A stretch of DNA of 64,000 nucleotides. Origin: Vannielia litorea (GTDB taxonomy: Bacteria > Pseudomonadota > Alphaproteobacteria > Rhodobacterales > Rhodobacteraceae). A model generated the notes under the pieces. The model saw only the letters and a list, made by a program, of their open reading frames with translations. It was not told the origin of the DNA and ran no database searches. Of this stretch, positions 28,780-38,033 are shown in pieces. The position numbers were made by a program, and so were the translations under genes. How positions within the stretch are numbered: the stretch's first letter is position 1; every line of letters begins with the position of its first letter. Location of the stretch: contig NZ_FSRL01000001.1 of NCBI RefSeq assembly GCF_900142295.1, forward strand, positions 806,001-870,000. The letters are read 5' to 3'.

Positions 28780-29020
28780 CGCAGGCTGGCACCCTCGCCG
28801 GGCCTTGCGCTGATGTCAGGCGTCGGTGTCCCGGGCGGTTCGGTTGAGCGCGACAGGGCGGGAGAGGACGGCGAGCGTCTTCAGAAACCTGGTCTCCACG
28901 CAGATGAGAACCCTGTGAAGGCGGCGGCAGAACCGCCTGCGTTGGCGCGGTTTCCGCGTCGGCATCTTCATGGCTGATAAACGGCGACACGCACAAAATA
29001 GTCGACGATCTGACGGTCAT

Positions 29021-29028
29021 GATATAAC
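29021..29028. promoter_or_regulatory. Third copy of the GATATAAC half-site, upstream of the sulfatase operon
   Basis: GATATAAC here is identical to the half-site of the two LacI operators, 34 bases before the leader ORF of the sulfatase operon. The other half is poorly conserved. It could place that operon under the same regulator. The rest of the 345-base gap 28780-29124 has a 6-bp inverted repeat (AGGCGG/CCGCCT, 28919-28938) and nothing else recognised. Confidence 0.3.
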
Positions 29029-29062
29029 AATCAGTGACGAATCGCGTTTTTGGGAGGTCGGG

Positions 29063-29128
29063 ATGCGGGGCATTTCGGCGGCTTCGGCCGGACGGGAGAG
29101 ATTTGCGCAGGGCGTGGGCGCGGCATGA
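29063..29128 (+). CDS. Candidate 21-residue leader ORF coupled to the sulfatase gene
   Basis: ATG at 29063 has a perfect GGGAGG site 5 bases upstream, far better than the sulfatase's own start. The ORF encodes 21 residues beginning MRGISAASAGRERF and ends in TGA at 29126-29128, which overlaps the sulfatase ATG (29125) as ATGA. It may serve to bring ribosomes to the sulfatase start. The peptide has no recognised motif. Alternatively the frame could mark the original N-terminus of the sulfatase, lost by a frameshift. Confidence 0.5.
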   Translation: MRGISAASAGRERFAQGVGAA

Positions 29129-30645
29129 GCCGTTTGCCCGACATCCTGCTCATCACGACGGACCAGCAGCGCGGCGACTGCATCGGCGGCGCCGGGCGGA
29201 GGGTTCGCACACCCAACATCCAGCGCATTGCCGACCGGGGCGCGCGCTTTGACACCTGCATCACACCGCATCCGATGTGCCAGCCCGCCCGGGCCTCGAT
29301 CCTCACGGGCAAGCTGCCCTATTCGCATGGGGTCCGCGACAATGGCCGCAACCTCGACCCGGCGCTGGCAGAGGAGGGGATCGGCGCGATCCTCGGGCGC
29401 GCGGGCTACGAGACGCGGTTCATCGGCAAGGCGCATCTGTCGACGCATGAGACCTTCGAGCCGACCGGGTTTCCCGAATGTTACGAGTCGGTTGCGCAGT
29501 TTGAGGACACTTGGGCCGGGCCCTACATGGGGTTCGAGAACGTGGCGCTGACCCTGCGGCCGCACCATCATTGCGGCTGGAAGGACAAGCCCTTCACCCT
29601 GCACTACGAGGATTTTCTCGATCAGGACGGGCAGGGCGGGGCGCGTTGGGCCCGTGCGAAGGAGGCAAGGCCCCCGCTCACCACGCACAAGCAGGTCTGG
29701 CGCTCGGCGCTGGAGGACGAGTGGATGTCGACCGCCTGGGTGGGCGACCGGACCGTGGAAGTGCTGGAGGAAGATCGTGACCGCCCGCTGATGGCCTGGG
29801 TCTCCTTTCCCGATCCGCATCCGCCGTTCCTGGCGGCCGAACCCTGGTCCACGATGTACGCCCCTGAAGAGGTCGACCTGCCGCCGCATCGCACGCTGGA
29901 CCTGGATCGCCGGCCCTGGTGGCACCGCGCCTTCCTGGAAAGCCCGGCGCGGCGGACGCAGAAGCGCAAGCACGCCGAGGACCAGCCCTATTGGGGCAAT
30001 GACGACGCCTTGCAGGACAAGGACCTGCGCGATGTGATCGCAGTCTACTACGGCATGATCGCCGCCATCGACCACCAGGTCGGGCGTGTGCTCGATCTGC
30101 TGGAGGCGCGTGGCAGGCTGGACAATACCATCGTGATCTTCACCTCGGACCACGGCGAATGGCTGGGCGATCATGGGCTGCTCCTGAAAGGACCGATGCT
30201 CTACGACGGGTTGCTGCGGGTGCCGCTGGTCATGGCGGGGCCGGGGATCGTGCCGGGGCGCTTCGATGTGCCGGTCTCGACGCTCGACCTGCGCGCCACC
30301 TTGGCGGAACTCTGCGGGCTGGAGGCCTCTGGGGATGACGGCGCTTCGCTCTCCGACGTGATGGCCGGGGCCACGCGGGAGGTGGCCCACAACGAATGGG
30401 AGGTCGATGCGGCCCGCAGCGGCGTGGACCTCGACCTGCGCACGGTGCGGTCGCGGACCCATCGGCTCTCCGTCGATCTGAAGAGCGGGGCCGGGGAGCT
30501 TTACGACCTTGCCGCCGACCCGCATGAAATGACCAACCTCTGGGATGATCCCGGCGCCGCCGCCCTGCGCGACCGGCTGACCGCCTGTATCGCGCAGGAC
30601 CGTCCCGGCATGATCCCTGCCGCGCCGCGCGTCGGCTGGCACTGA
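29125..30645 (+). CDS. Type I sulfatase (arylsulfatase/choline-sulfatase superfamily)
   Basis: 506 residues, no signal peptide, so probably cytosolic. The formylglycine motif CQPARASILTG (Cys52) fits C-x-P-x-R and would be matured by a formylglycine-generating enzyme encoded elsewhere. Metal-binding residues are suggested by LLITTDQQRGD at the N-terminus and IFTSDHGEWLGDHG near the middle. It removes sulfate from an organic ester. The neighbours are a sugar-acid dehydratase and an oligosaccharide-type importer, so an imported sulfated saccharide is the likely substrate. ATG 29125 lacks a strong ribosome site of its own but overlaps the stop of a leader ORF. Confidence 0.93.
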   Translation: MSRLPDILLITTDQQRGDCIGGAGRRVRTPNIQRIADRGARFDTCITPHPMCQPARASILTGKLPYSHGVRDNGRNLDPALAEEGIGAILGRAGYETRFIGKAHLSTHETFEPTGFPECYESVAQFEDTWAGPYMGFENVALTLRPHHHCGWKDKPFTLHYEDFLDQDGQGGARWARAKEARPPLTTHKQVWRSALEDEWMSTAWVGDRTVEVLEEDRDRPLMAWVSFPDPHPPFLAAEPWSTMYAPEEVDLPPHRTLDLDRRPWWHRAFLESPARRTQKRKHAEDQPYWGNDDALQDKDLRDVIAVYYGMIAAIDHQVGRVLDLLEARGRLDNTIVIFTSDHGEWLGDHGLLLKGPMLYDGLLRVPLVMAGPGIVPGRFDVPVSTLDLRATLAELCGLEASGDDGASLSDVMAGATREVAHNEWEVDAARSGVDLDLRTVRSRTHRLSVDLKSGAGELYDLAADPHEMTNLWDDPGAAALRDRLTACIAQDRPGMIPAAPRVGWH

Positions 30646-30657
30646 AAGGCTCACCGC

Positions 30658-31812
30658 ATGTCCAAGATCACCGCAATCGAACCGCTCCTCGCCCGCGTCG
30701 GGATCCGCAACCAGCTGCTCGTGAAGGTCTCGACCGACGACGGGCTGGTCGGTTGGGGAGAATCCGGCCTCTCGGCCCGCGAGGATGCCGTGGCGGCCAC
30801 GATCCGCCATTTTGCGGAGTTCCTGGTCGGCAAGGACTCCAACCAGATCGGCCGGATCTGGCAGGAAAGCTACCGCAGCCAGTATTTCGAAGGCGGGCGG
30901 GTGCTGACCGCCGCCATCTCGGCCATCGACATCGCGCTCCATGACATCCTCGGCAAGCGGCTGGGCGTGCCGGTCTACCAGCTTCTCGGCGGCAAGCAGC
31001 GCGACGAGATCCCGACCTTTCCCAGCGCCCAGTCCAGCGACCTGGACGCCTTGATCGAGAAGGCGCGGGTGCTGGTGGACGCGGGCTGGGATTGCCTGCG
31101 CATCTATACAGGGGAGTTCAACGGCGACGGGGTCTTCGATCCGCGCCGGAACCTCAACCAGGCCACCCGGGAGCTGATCGCCCTGCGCGAGGAATTCGGC
31201 CCCGACCTGGTGCTGGGCATCGACCTGCACCACCGGCTCTCGATCGCGGAGACGGCGGATTTTTGCAACCGGTTGCCGGCGGGCACGCTGGATTTTCTCG
31301 AAGAGCCCATTCGCTGCGAAACGCCGGAGGCCTATCGCACCCTGCGCGCCATGACCAACATCCCCTTTGCCGTGGGCGAGGAGTTTGCCTCCAAGTGGCA
31401 GGCCGCGCCCTACATCGAGCAGGGCCTGACCCAATACATGCGGCTCGATATCTGCAACATCGGCGGCTTCACCGAAGCGATGAAGGTCGCCGGCTGGTGC
31501 GAGCGCCATTACATCGACCTGATGCCGCACAACCCGCTCGGCCCGGTCTGCACTGCCGCCACCATCCACATGGCTGCGGCGGTGCCCAACTTCAGCTGGG
31601 CGGAAACCCGGCAGGGGCCGACCGAGGACCTGGGCTTTCACGATCCGGAGCTGTTTCCGGTTCAGATCCCGCTCGAGGGCATCACCTACAGGGTGCCCGA
31701 CAGGCCGGGGCTGGGTGTCGAGGTCGATGAAGAGAAGATCCGGGCCTCGCAGCCCACCCATGTCGAGCCGCCGCACCTGTGGCGGCCGGATGGCTCTGTC
31801 ACCAACTGGTGA
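30658..31812 (+). CDS. Enolase-superfamily (mandelate racemase type) sugar-acid dehydratase, galactonate dehydratase-like
   Basis: 384 residues. N-terminal capping domain (IEPLLARVGIRNQLLVKVSTDDGLVGWGE), then an alpha/beta barrel with metal ligands in GIDLHH, FLEEPI and VGEEF, and the C-terminal MPHNPLGPVCTAATIH, which strongly resembles the PHCPLGP block of D-galactonate dehydratase. The usual KxK base motif is replaced (CLRIYTG). Probably removes water from an aldonic acid to give a 2-keto-3-deoxy acid. It starts 12 bases after the sulfatase with GAAAGG upstream. Confidence 0.88.
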   Translation: MSKITAIEPLLARVGIRNQLLVKVSTDDGLVGWGESGLSAREDAVAATIRHFAEFLVGKDSNQIGRIWQESYRSQYFEGGRVLTAAISAIDIALHDILGKRLGVPVYQLLGGKQRDEIPTFPSAQSSDLDALIEKARVLVDAGWDCLRIYTGEFNGDGVFDPRRNLNQATRELIALREEFGPDLVLGIDLHHRLSIAETADFCNRLPAGTLDFLEEPIRCETPEAYRTLRAMTNIPFAVGEEFASKWQAAPYIEQGLTQYMRLDICNIGGFTEAMKVAGWCERHYIDLMPHNPLGPVCTAATIHMAAAVPNFSWAETRQGPTEDLGFHDPELFPVQIPLEGITYRVPDRPGLGVEVDEEKIRASQPTHVEPPHLWRPDGSVTNW

Positions 31813-31840
31813 CGTCGTTCAACGGAGGAGGAGAAGACAG

Positions 31841-33760
31841 ATGAACACGTGGTTGACACGCACGGCGCTCGCCGGAGCGCTGGCCCTCGCGGCGGCAAGC
31901 CCGGGGCTGGCGTTCGAGGAGGCGCCGGAGCTGGCCGAGAAGGTCGCCGCGGGCGAGTTGCCCCCGGTCGACGAGCGCCTGCCGTCCGAGCCCCTGGTGA
32001 TGGACACGATCGAGGGCCCCGGCGAATACGGCGGCACCCTGCGCCGCGCCATCCTGGGCGGCGGCGATCAGCACAACATGGTGCGCACCATCGGCAGCGA
32101 CAACATGGTGCGCTGGTCCCCGGACTGGACCGAGGTGCGCCCCAATATCGCCAAGTCCTGGGACATCTCCGAGGACGCCTCGAAATTCACCTTTCACCTG
32201 CGCGAGGGCATGAAATGGTCGGACGGCGCGCCGTTCAGCGCCGATGACGTGCTGTTCTGGTACGAGGACATCTTCAGCGATCCCGCACTGACCCCCAACA
32301 AGGACTCGACCTTCGTGGGGCCGGAGGGGCCGGTCACGGTGCGCAAGATCGACGACTACACCGTCGAGTTCGACTTCGGCGCGCCCAACGGGCTGTTCCT
32401 GCAGGGGCTGGCCTATGGCTTTGGCTACCACGCCACCGCCTATCCGCGGCACTATCTCAGCCAGTTCATGCCCAAGTACAACGATGATGTGCAGGCGCTG
32501 GTCGATGCCGAACCCGCGGCGGCCGACTGGGTGCAGCTGTTCAACCTCAAGGCCGGGCCGATGGACACGCCGCTGTTCTGGCAGAACCCCGACCGCCCGA
32601 CGCTGCACGCCTGGCACCTGACCAATGCCTATGGTGCGACCGACCGGGTCGAGGCGGTGCGCAACCCCTACTACTACAAGGTCGACAGTGAGGGGCAGCA
32701 GCTGCCCTATATCGACCGCATCACCTATGACCAGGTGGAGGACGTGGAGACGATCCTGCTCAAGGCCTTCAACGGCGAGATCGACTACATGCTGCGCCAT
32801 ATCGGGCGGCCGTCGAACAAGGCCTCGCTGACCGACAACATGGAGCGCGGCCAGTATCGCTTCTTCGACGTGGGCGACCTGCCGGCCAACATCATGATCC
32901 TGATGATGAACCTCAACCACACCGATCCGGTGAAGCGCGAGGTCATCACCAACAAGGATTTCCGGATCGGCGTGAGCCACGCGATGAACCGGCAGGAGAT
33001 CATCGACCTGCTCTACTTCGGGGTCGGCGACCCGGCCCAGACGGCACCGGTGAAGGGCTCGGATCTCTACAACGAGACCTGGGCCAAGCAGTTCACCGAA
33101 TACGATGTCGACAAGGCCAACGAGTATCTCGACCGGGTGCTGCCCGAGAAGGATGCCGAGGGCTACCGGCTCGGCCCGGACGGCCAGCGCTTTTCGCTGA
33201 TCTTCCTGGTCGCGGATGTGTTCGGCCTGCAATATCCCGACGCGATGGAGCTGATCGCGGGCTATGCGCGCGACGTGGGGCTCGACTTTCAGGTTCGTGC
33301 CACCGACCGGTCGCGGCTGATCGAGCTGCACACCTCGAACGATTTCGACGCTTACCTGTGGAACTGCTCGGGCGGGCAGGCGGATGCCTACCTGACGCCG
33401 ATCTGCTACGTGCCCACGATCTCCAACTCGGTCAGCTGGGCCCGCGAATGGGCGGCCTGGGGCGTCGATCCGTCGACCGGCGAAGAGCCGCCGCAGCACG
33501 TGAAGGATATCTTCGACACCTACAAGCAGGTGCGTTCGGCGGCCACGCCGGAGGAGCAGAAGGCGCTGATGACCGAGGTCATCGGCATGGCGTCGGACGC
33601 GCTCTTCACCATCGGCCTGGTGCAGCCCGAACCGGTCTTCGGCATCGCGCGCAACAACGTGCGCAACGTGCCCGATCCGCTGCCGATTGCCGGGCAACTC
33701 TGGTTCCCGGCGCCCTATACCGCGCAGATGTACTTCGAAGGCGGCGACAACCTGCCGTGA
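31841..33760 (+). CDS. Peptide/oligosaccharide-type ABC transporter substrate-binding protein (SBP_bac_5)
   Basis: 639 residues, larger than typical DppA/OppA (about 540). Signal peptide near residues 1-24 (TRTALAGALALAAASPGLAF). Family blocks: LAKSW-like IAKSWDISEDASKFTFHLR and EGMKWSDGAPFSADDVLFWYED; later NKDFRIGVSHAMNRQEIIDLL. Some family-5 binding proteins import oligosaccharides rather than peptides, and the sulfatase and dehydratase next door favour that here. GGAGGAGGAG lies before the ATG. A perfect 12-bp stem-loop follows the stop. Confidence 0.95.
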   Translation: MNTWLTRTALAGALALAAASPGLAFEEAPELAEKVAAGELPPVDERLPSEPLVMDTIEGPGEYGGTLRRAILGGGDQHNMVRTIGSDNMVRWSPDWTEVRPNIAKSWDISEDASKFTFHLREGMKWSDGAPFSADDVLFWYEDIFSDPALTPNKDSTFVGPEGPVTVRKIDDYTVEFDFGAPNGLFLQGLAYGFGYHATAYPRHYLSQFMPKYNDDVQALVDAEPAAADWVQLFNLKAGPMDTPLFWQNPDRPTLHAWHLTNAYGATDRVEAVRNPYYYKVDSEGQQLPYIDRITYDQVEDVETILLKAFNGEIDYMLRHIGRPSNKASLTDNMERGQYRFFDVGDLPANIMILMMNLNHTDPVKREVITNKDFRIGVSHAMNRQEIIDLLYFGVGDPAQTAPVKGSDLYNETWAKQFTEYDVDKANEYLDRVLPEKDAEGYRLGPDGQRFSLIFLVADVFGLQYPDAMELIAGYARDVGLDFQVRATDRSRLIELHTSNDFDAYLWNCSGGQADAYLTPICYVPTISNSVSWAREWAAWGVDPSTGEEPPQHVKDIFDTYKQVRSAATPEEQKALMTEVIGMASDALFTIGLVQPEPVFGIARNNVRNVPDPLPIAGQLWFPAPYTAQMYFEGGDNLP

Positions 33761-33775
33761 CCTGAAGTACCCTGA

Positions 33776-33809
33776 GGGGCGCCCGCCAGATCCTCCCGGC
33801 GGGCGCCCC
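33776..33809 (+). other. Perfect 12-bp stem-loop after the binding-protein gene
   Basis: GGGGCGCCCGCC (33776-33787) pairs perfectly with GGCGGGCGCCCC (33798-33809) over a 10-base loop, 16 bases after the stop and 28 before the next start. There is no T-run, so this is more like an mRNA-stabilising intercistronic hairpin than a terminator. Confidence 0.85.
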
Positions 33810-33837
33810 CACCACCCTGCAACGCACCGGAGACGAC

Positions 33838-34821
33838 ATGGGCGGTTTCATTCTGCGGCGGGTTCTCTACATGATCCCCACCGTGTTCCTGGTCTCGATC
33901 GTGACCTTCATCATCATCCAGCTCCCGCCGGGCGACTACCTCGACACGCTGGCTGCGGAGATGGGCGAGGCGGGGGGCGACAACGTGGCCGTCGTGGAGC
34001 AGCTGCGCGCGCAATACGGGCTGGGTGAGCCCATGTACGTGCAATACTGGAAGTGGATGACCGGCATCCTGCTGGAGGGCGATTTCGGCATTTCCTTCGA
34101 GAAGAACGTGCCGGTGACCGATGTGATCTGGGACAGGCTGGGCTGGACCTTCGCGATCTCGGTGCTGACGCTGCTCTTCATCTGGGCCGTGGCACTGCCG
34201 ATCGGCATCTACTCGGCGGTGCGCAAGTATTCGGCGGGCGACTACATCGCCACGCTGCTGGGGTTCATCGGGCTGGCGATCCCGAACTTCCTGCTGGCGC
34301 TGGTCATGATGTACGTGGCCTTCAAGTATTTCGGCCAGTCCGTCGGCGGGTTGGTCAGCCCGGAGTACCTCAACCAGCCATGGACCTGGGCCAAGGTCGT
34401 GGACCTGTTGCAGCACATCTGGATGCCGATCTTCGTGGTCGGAACCTCGGGCGCGGCCGCGCTGATCCGGATCATGCGGGCCAACCTGCTCGATGAGCTC
34501 TACCGCCCCTATGTCGTCACCGCCCGCGCCAAGGGCATGTCGGAATTCCAGCTGCTGATGCGCTATCCCGTGCGCGTCGCCCTGAACCCCTTCATCTCGA
34601 CCATCGGATGGATCCTGCCCACGCTTGTCTCGGGCGAGATCATCGTGGCCGTGGTCATGAACCTGCCCACCACCGGCCCGCTCCTGCTGCGCGCGCTCCT
34701 GGTGCAGGACATGTACCTGGCCGGGTCGCTGATTCTGATCGTCAGCCTGCTGACGGTGATCGGCACGCTGCTGTCGGATGTTCTTCTTGCCTGGGTCGAC
34801 CCGAGGATACGGTACCAATGA
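33838..34821 (+). CDS. ABC transporter permease (DppB/OppB-like)
   Basis: 327 residues with six membrane segments. N-terminal FILRRVLYMIPTVFLVSIVTF is typical of DppB-type permeases, followed by IIQLPPGDYLDTL and QLRAQYGLGEPMYVQYWKWM. The ATPase-contact loop is YVVTARAKGMSEFQLLMRYPVRVALNP. CGGAGACGAC precedes the ATG. Its end overlaps the next gene by ATGA. Confidence 0.96.
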   Translation: MGGFILRRVLYMIPTVFLVSIVTFIIIQLPPGDYLDTLAAEMGEAGGDNVAVVEQLRAQYGLGEPMYVQYWKWMTGILLEGDFGISFEKNVPVTDVIWDRLGWTFAISVLTLLFIWAVALPIGIYSAVRKYSAGDYIATLLGFIGLAIPNFLLALVMMYVAFKYFGQSVGGLVSPEYLNQPWTWAKVVDLLQHIWMPIFVVGTSGAAALIRIMRANLLDELYRPYVVTARAKGMSEFQLLMRYPVRVALNPFISTIGWILPTLVSGEIIVAVVMNLPTTGPLLLRALLVQDMYLAGSLILIVSLLTVIGTLLSDVLLAWVDPRIRYQ

Positions 34822-35963
34822 GCGCCATCGACACCGCCCCCGAAACTCTCGCCGCCGAGTCGGTGAAATCCCCGGCGCTGCTGGGCCCATGGGCACTGAT
34901 GTGGCGCCAGTTCCGCCGCCACAGGATCGCCTATCTCAGCCTCTACCTCGTTGGCTTCATCTACTTCGTTGCGCTCTTCGGCGAGTTCCTGGCCCCGGCC
35001 AACTACCTCGAGTCCAACACGCGTGCGCCCTTCGCGCCGCCGCAAGGCATCCATCTCTTCACGGCGACCGAAGAGGGGGGTGGCGCGTTCCTGCTGCACG
35101 CCCGCGGCCTGAAGATGGAGATCGACCGCGAGGCCATGCGGCGGCACTTCGTGGAAGACCCCGAAAAGGTCATTCCGCTGGGATTTTTCGTGAAGGGCCA
35201 CGCCTACAAGCTGCTCTGGCTGATCCCGACCGACCGGCACTTCTTCGGGCCGAAGGACCCTGCCCAGACGGTCTACTTTTTCGGCGCCGACCGGCTGGGC
35301 CGGGATATCCTGAGCCGCATCATCATGGGCACGCGGATTTCCATGTCGATCGGGCTGGTCGGGGTGGCTGTCTCGCTCATCGTCGGCGTCAGCCTTGGCG
35401 GGCTGTCGGGTTATTACGGCGGCTGGGTCGACAATGCCATCCAGCGGCTGATCGAGTTCTTGCGGTCAATCCCGACGATCCCGCTCTGGATGGGGCTGGC
35501 CGCGGCGATCCCGCTCGACTGGCCGCCGCTGCGCACCTACTTCGTGGTGACGCTGATCGTGTCGATGATCGGTTGGACGACGCTGGCCCGCGAGGTGCGC
35601 GGCAAGTTCCTGTCGCTGAGGCATGAGGACTTCGTCATTGCCGCGCGGCTGGACGGGCTCAAGGACTGGGAGGTGATCCGAAAGCACCTGGTGCCCAGCT
35701 TCGCCAGCCACATCATCGCCTCGCTCACCCTCGCGGTGCCGCTGATGATCCTCGCGGAAACCTCGCTGTCGTTCCTCGGCATCGGGTTGCAACCTCCCAT
35801 CGTGTCCTGGGGCACCCTGCTGAAGGAGGCGCAGAACATCCGCACCATCATCGAGGCGCCCTGGCTGCTGATCGCGCCCGGCTCGGTGATCGTGGTCGCC
35901 GTGCTTGCCCTCAACTTTCTTGGAGATGGCCTACGTGATGCCGCCGACCCCTATGCACAGTGA
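34818..35963 (+). CDS. ABC transporter permease (DppC/OppC-like)
   Basis: 381 residues, longer than usual DppC (about 300), because of an extra periplasmic segment of roughly 90 residues after the first helix (about residues 60-150, including FLLHARGLKMEIDREAMRRH). The core shows YFFGADRLGRDILSRIIMGTRISMSIG and the EAA loop EDFVIAARLDGLKDWEVIRKHLVPS, then GLQPPIVSWGTLL. The start ATG overlaps the previous stop. The insert is also seen in some sugar-linked members of the family. Confidence 0.94.
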   Translation: MSAIDTAPETLAAESVKSPALLGPWALMWRQFRRHRIAYLSLYLVGFIYFVALFGEFLAPANYLESNTRAPFAPPQGIHLFTATEEGGGAFLLHARGLKMEIDREAMRRHFVEDPEKVIPLGFFVKGHAYKLLWLIPTDRHFFGPKDPAQTVYFFGADRLGRDILSRIIMGTRISMSIGLVGVAVSLIVGVSLGGLSGYYGGWVDNAIQRLIEFLRSIPTIPLWMGLAAAIPLDWPPLRTYFVVTLIVSMIGWTTLAREVRGKFLSLRHEDFVIAARLDGLKDWEVIRKHLVPSFASHIIASLTLAVPLMILAETSLSFLGIGLQPPIVSWGTLLKEAQNIRTIIEAPWLLIAPGSVIVVAVLALNFLGDGLRDAADPYAQ

Positions 35964-36975
35964 AGCGCAAAAACCGCTGGTCGAGATCAAGGGTCTCAAG
36001 ACCCATTTCTTTACCGATGACGGGCTGGTGAAGGCGGTCGAGGGTGTCGATCTAGATATCCTGCCCGACCGCACGCTCTGCCTGCTGGGGGAGAGCGGCT
36101 GCGGAAAGTCGATCCTGGCGCGGTCGATCCTGCGCATCGTGGACGCGCCGGGGCGGATCGTGGGGGGCAGTATCCTCTACCACGCCGCCGATGGCCGCAC
36201 CGTGGACCTGGCCCGGGCGAGGGCCGGGTCGCGCGAGCTGAGGGCGATCCGGGGCAGCGACATTGCGATGATCTTCCAGGAGCCGATGTCGTCGCTCGGG
36301 CCGATCCAGAAGATCGGCAAGCAGATCACCGAAACCATCCGCCTGCACCGCGACGTGAGCAAGGCCGAGGCGCGCGAGGAGGCGATCGACATGCTCGCCC
36401 GCGTCGGCATTCCGCGCCCGGCGGAACGGTTCGAAGCCTACCCGTTCGAATTGTCGGGCGGGATGCGGCAGCGGGCGATGATCGCCATGGCCCTGTCCTG
36501 CCAGCCGCGCCTGCTGATCGCGGACGAACCGACGACGGCGCTGGACGTGACCACGCAGGCGCAGATCCTGGAGCTGATCGCCGAGCTGAAGGACGAGTTC
36601 AGGATGGCGGTCATGCTCATCACCCACGACCTCGGCGTGGTGGCCGAGGTCGCCGACGACGTGGCGGTGATGTACATGGGCAAGATCGTGGAAAAATCGG
36701 ATGTCTACGGCCTGTTCGAGGCTCCGCAGCACCCCTACACCCGCGCGCTGCTCAATTCGGTCCCGCGCATCGGGGTGACGACGGGCGCGCGCTTGCCGGC
36801 CATTCGCGGCATGGTCCCGCACCCGCTGGCGCGGCCCTCGGGCTGCACCTTCCGCACGCGCTGCGACCATTTCATGGAAGGCATCTGCGACCTGCGCGAG
36901 CCGCAGCTGAAGCCGCGGGGGGAGGGCCAGGTGGCCTGTTTCCTGCACGAGGAGGAGGCGCGTGCCGATGTCTGA
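35938..36975 (+). CDS. ABC transporter ATP-binding protein (DppD/OppD-like)
   Basis: About 345 residues. Walker [14 protein letters not shown], signature [15 protein letters not shown], Walker [14 protein letters not shown] and switch [14 protein letters not shown]. The C-terminal oligopeptide-transporter domain has [16 protein letters not shown] and the cysteine set around [15 protein letters not shown] plus a later Cys, the family's probable Fe-S site. The start is uncertain: ATG 35938 has GGAG 12 bases before it; 35926 and 35953 are alternatives. It overlaps the permease gene by 26 bases. Confidence 0.94.
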   Translation: MPPTPMHSEAQKPLVEIKGLKTHFFTDDGLVKAVEGVDLDILPDRTLCLLGESGCGKSILARSILRIVDAPGRIVGGSILYHAADGRTVDLARARAGSRELRAIRGSDIAMIFQEPMSSLGPIQKIGKQITETIRLHRDVSKAEAREEAIDMLARVGIPRPAERFEAYPFELSGGMRQRAMIAMALSCQPRLLIADEPTTALDVTTQAQILELIAELKDEFRMAVMLITHDLGVVAEVADDVAVMYMGKIVEKSDVYGLFEAPQHPYTRALLNSVPRIGVTTGARLPAIRGMVPHPLARPSGCTFRTRCDHFMEGICDLREPQLKPRGEGQVACFLHEEEARADV

Positions 36976-37954
36976 GGCCATTCTCGAGGTCAAGGACCTG
37001 ACCATGACCTTCGGCAGCACCCGGGGCGGCTGGTTCTCCAAGCCGAAGCAGGGTTTTGTCGCGGTCGATGCCGTGTCTTTCGAGGTTCGGCGCGGCGAGA
37101 CCTTCGGGATCGTCGGTGAGAGCGGGTCGGGCAAGACCACGCTGGGCCGCTGCATCCTGCGCGTTCTCGACCCGAGTTCCGGCAGCATCCGGTTTCGGCC
37201 CAAGGACGGGGACGAGGTGGAGCTGGTCAGCGCGCCGCTGGACCAGATGCGGCAGGTCTGGCGCAAGCTGCGCATGATCTTCCAGGATCCGCAGGCCTCG
37301 CTCAACCCGCGCCTGCGGGTGATCGACGTGGTGGGGCAGGCGTTGCAGAAATCCGAGGGGCTGAAGGGCAGGGCGCTCGCCGAACGCGTGGGCGAGTTGC
37401 TGGAGAACGTCGGCCTGCGCAAGGAGTTCATGCACCGCTACCCCAACGCCTTTTCCGGTGGCCAGCGGCAGCGGCTGGGCATTGCCCGCGCGCTCTCGAC
37501 CGGCCCCGAGCTGGTGGTGGCGGATGAGGCGGTTTCGGCGCTGGACGTGTCGATCCAGGCGCAGACGCTGAACCTGTTGCAGGATCTGCAGGGCGAGTTC
37601 GACCTGACCTTCCTGTTCATCGCGCACGATCTTGCCGTGGTCGAACACATCTGCGACCGCGTCGCGGTGATGTATCGCGGCCAGTTCGTCGAGGTGGCCG
37701 ATACCGGCACCCTCTTCGCCGCGCCGCAGCACCCCTATACCCGGGCACTTTTGCAGGCGGTGCCTGTCGCCGATCCGCGCCAGCGCCGCCGCAGGGCGGG
37801 CGCGGCCGAGCCGGTTGACGTGGGCGTGCCGCCCAAGGGGTGCCAGTTCAGCCCGCGCTGCCCCCATGCGACCGAGGTGTGCCGCGCAACCAAGCCCCCG
37901 GCGCGGCGCGTCCACGGCGCCGACGTGCTGTGCCACTACGCGGGGGAGATATGA
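36968..37954 (+). CDS. ABC transporter ATP-binding protein (DppF/OppF-like)
   Basis: 328 residues. Walker A GESGSGKTTLGRC, Q-loop RMIFQDPQASLNPR, signature FSGGQRQRLGIARAL, Walker B LVVADEAVSALDVS and a C-terminal CQFSPRCPHATEVC cluster. It pairs with the DppD-like ATPase to power the importer. AGGAGG lies 9 bases before ATG 36968; GTG 36962 in the same frame is an alternative. It overlaps the DppD-like gene end. Confidence 0.95.
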   Translation: MSEAILEVKDLTMTFGSTRGGWFSKPKQGFVAVDAVSFEVRRGETFGIVGESGSGKTTLGRCILRVLDPSSGSIRFRPKDGDEVELVSAPLDQMRQVWRKLRMIFQDPQASLNPRLRVIDVVGQALQKSEGLKGRALAERVGELLENVGLRKEFMHRYPNAFSGGQRQRLGIARALSTGPELVVADEAVSALDVSIQAQTLNLLQDLQGEFDLTFLFIAHDLAVVEHICDRVAVMYRGQFVEVADTGTLFAAPQHPYTRALLQAVPVADPRQRRRRAGAAEPVDVGVPPKGCQFSPRCPHATEVCRATKPPARRVHGADVLCHYAGEI

Positions 37955-37961
37955 AACCCCG

Positions 37962-37986
37962 CACCCTGCCGCTCTGGCACAGGGTG
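37962..37986 (+). other. Stem-loop between importer operon and GntR regulator
   Basis: CACCCTG (37962-37968) pairs with CAGGGTG (37980-37986) over 11 bases, with flanking CCCC/GGGG that can extend it past a one-base bulge. No T-run. It may lower read-through into the regulator gene. Confidence 0.5.
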
Positions 37987-38033
37987 GGGGGCGCCGCTAT
38001 GATGCCAGGGCGTTTAACCAGAACGAAGACAGC

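Noticed and set aside
28598..29020. A minus-strand gene in the gap after the LacI regulator
   Set aside because: It overlaps the end of the regulator antisense, has no recognisable domain or ribosome site and looks like arginine/proline-rich high-GC noise.
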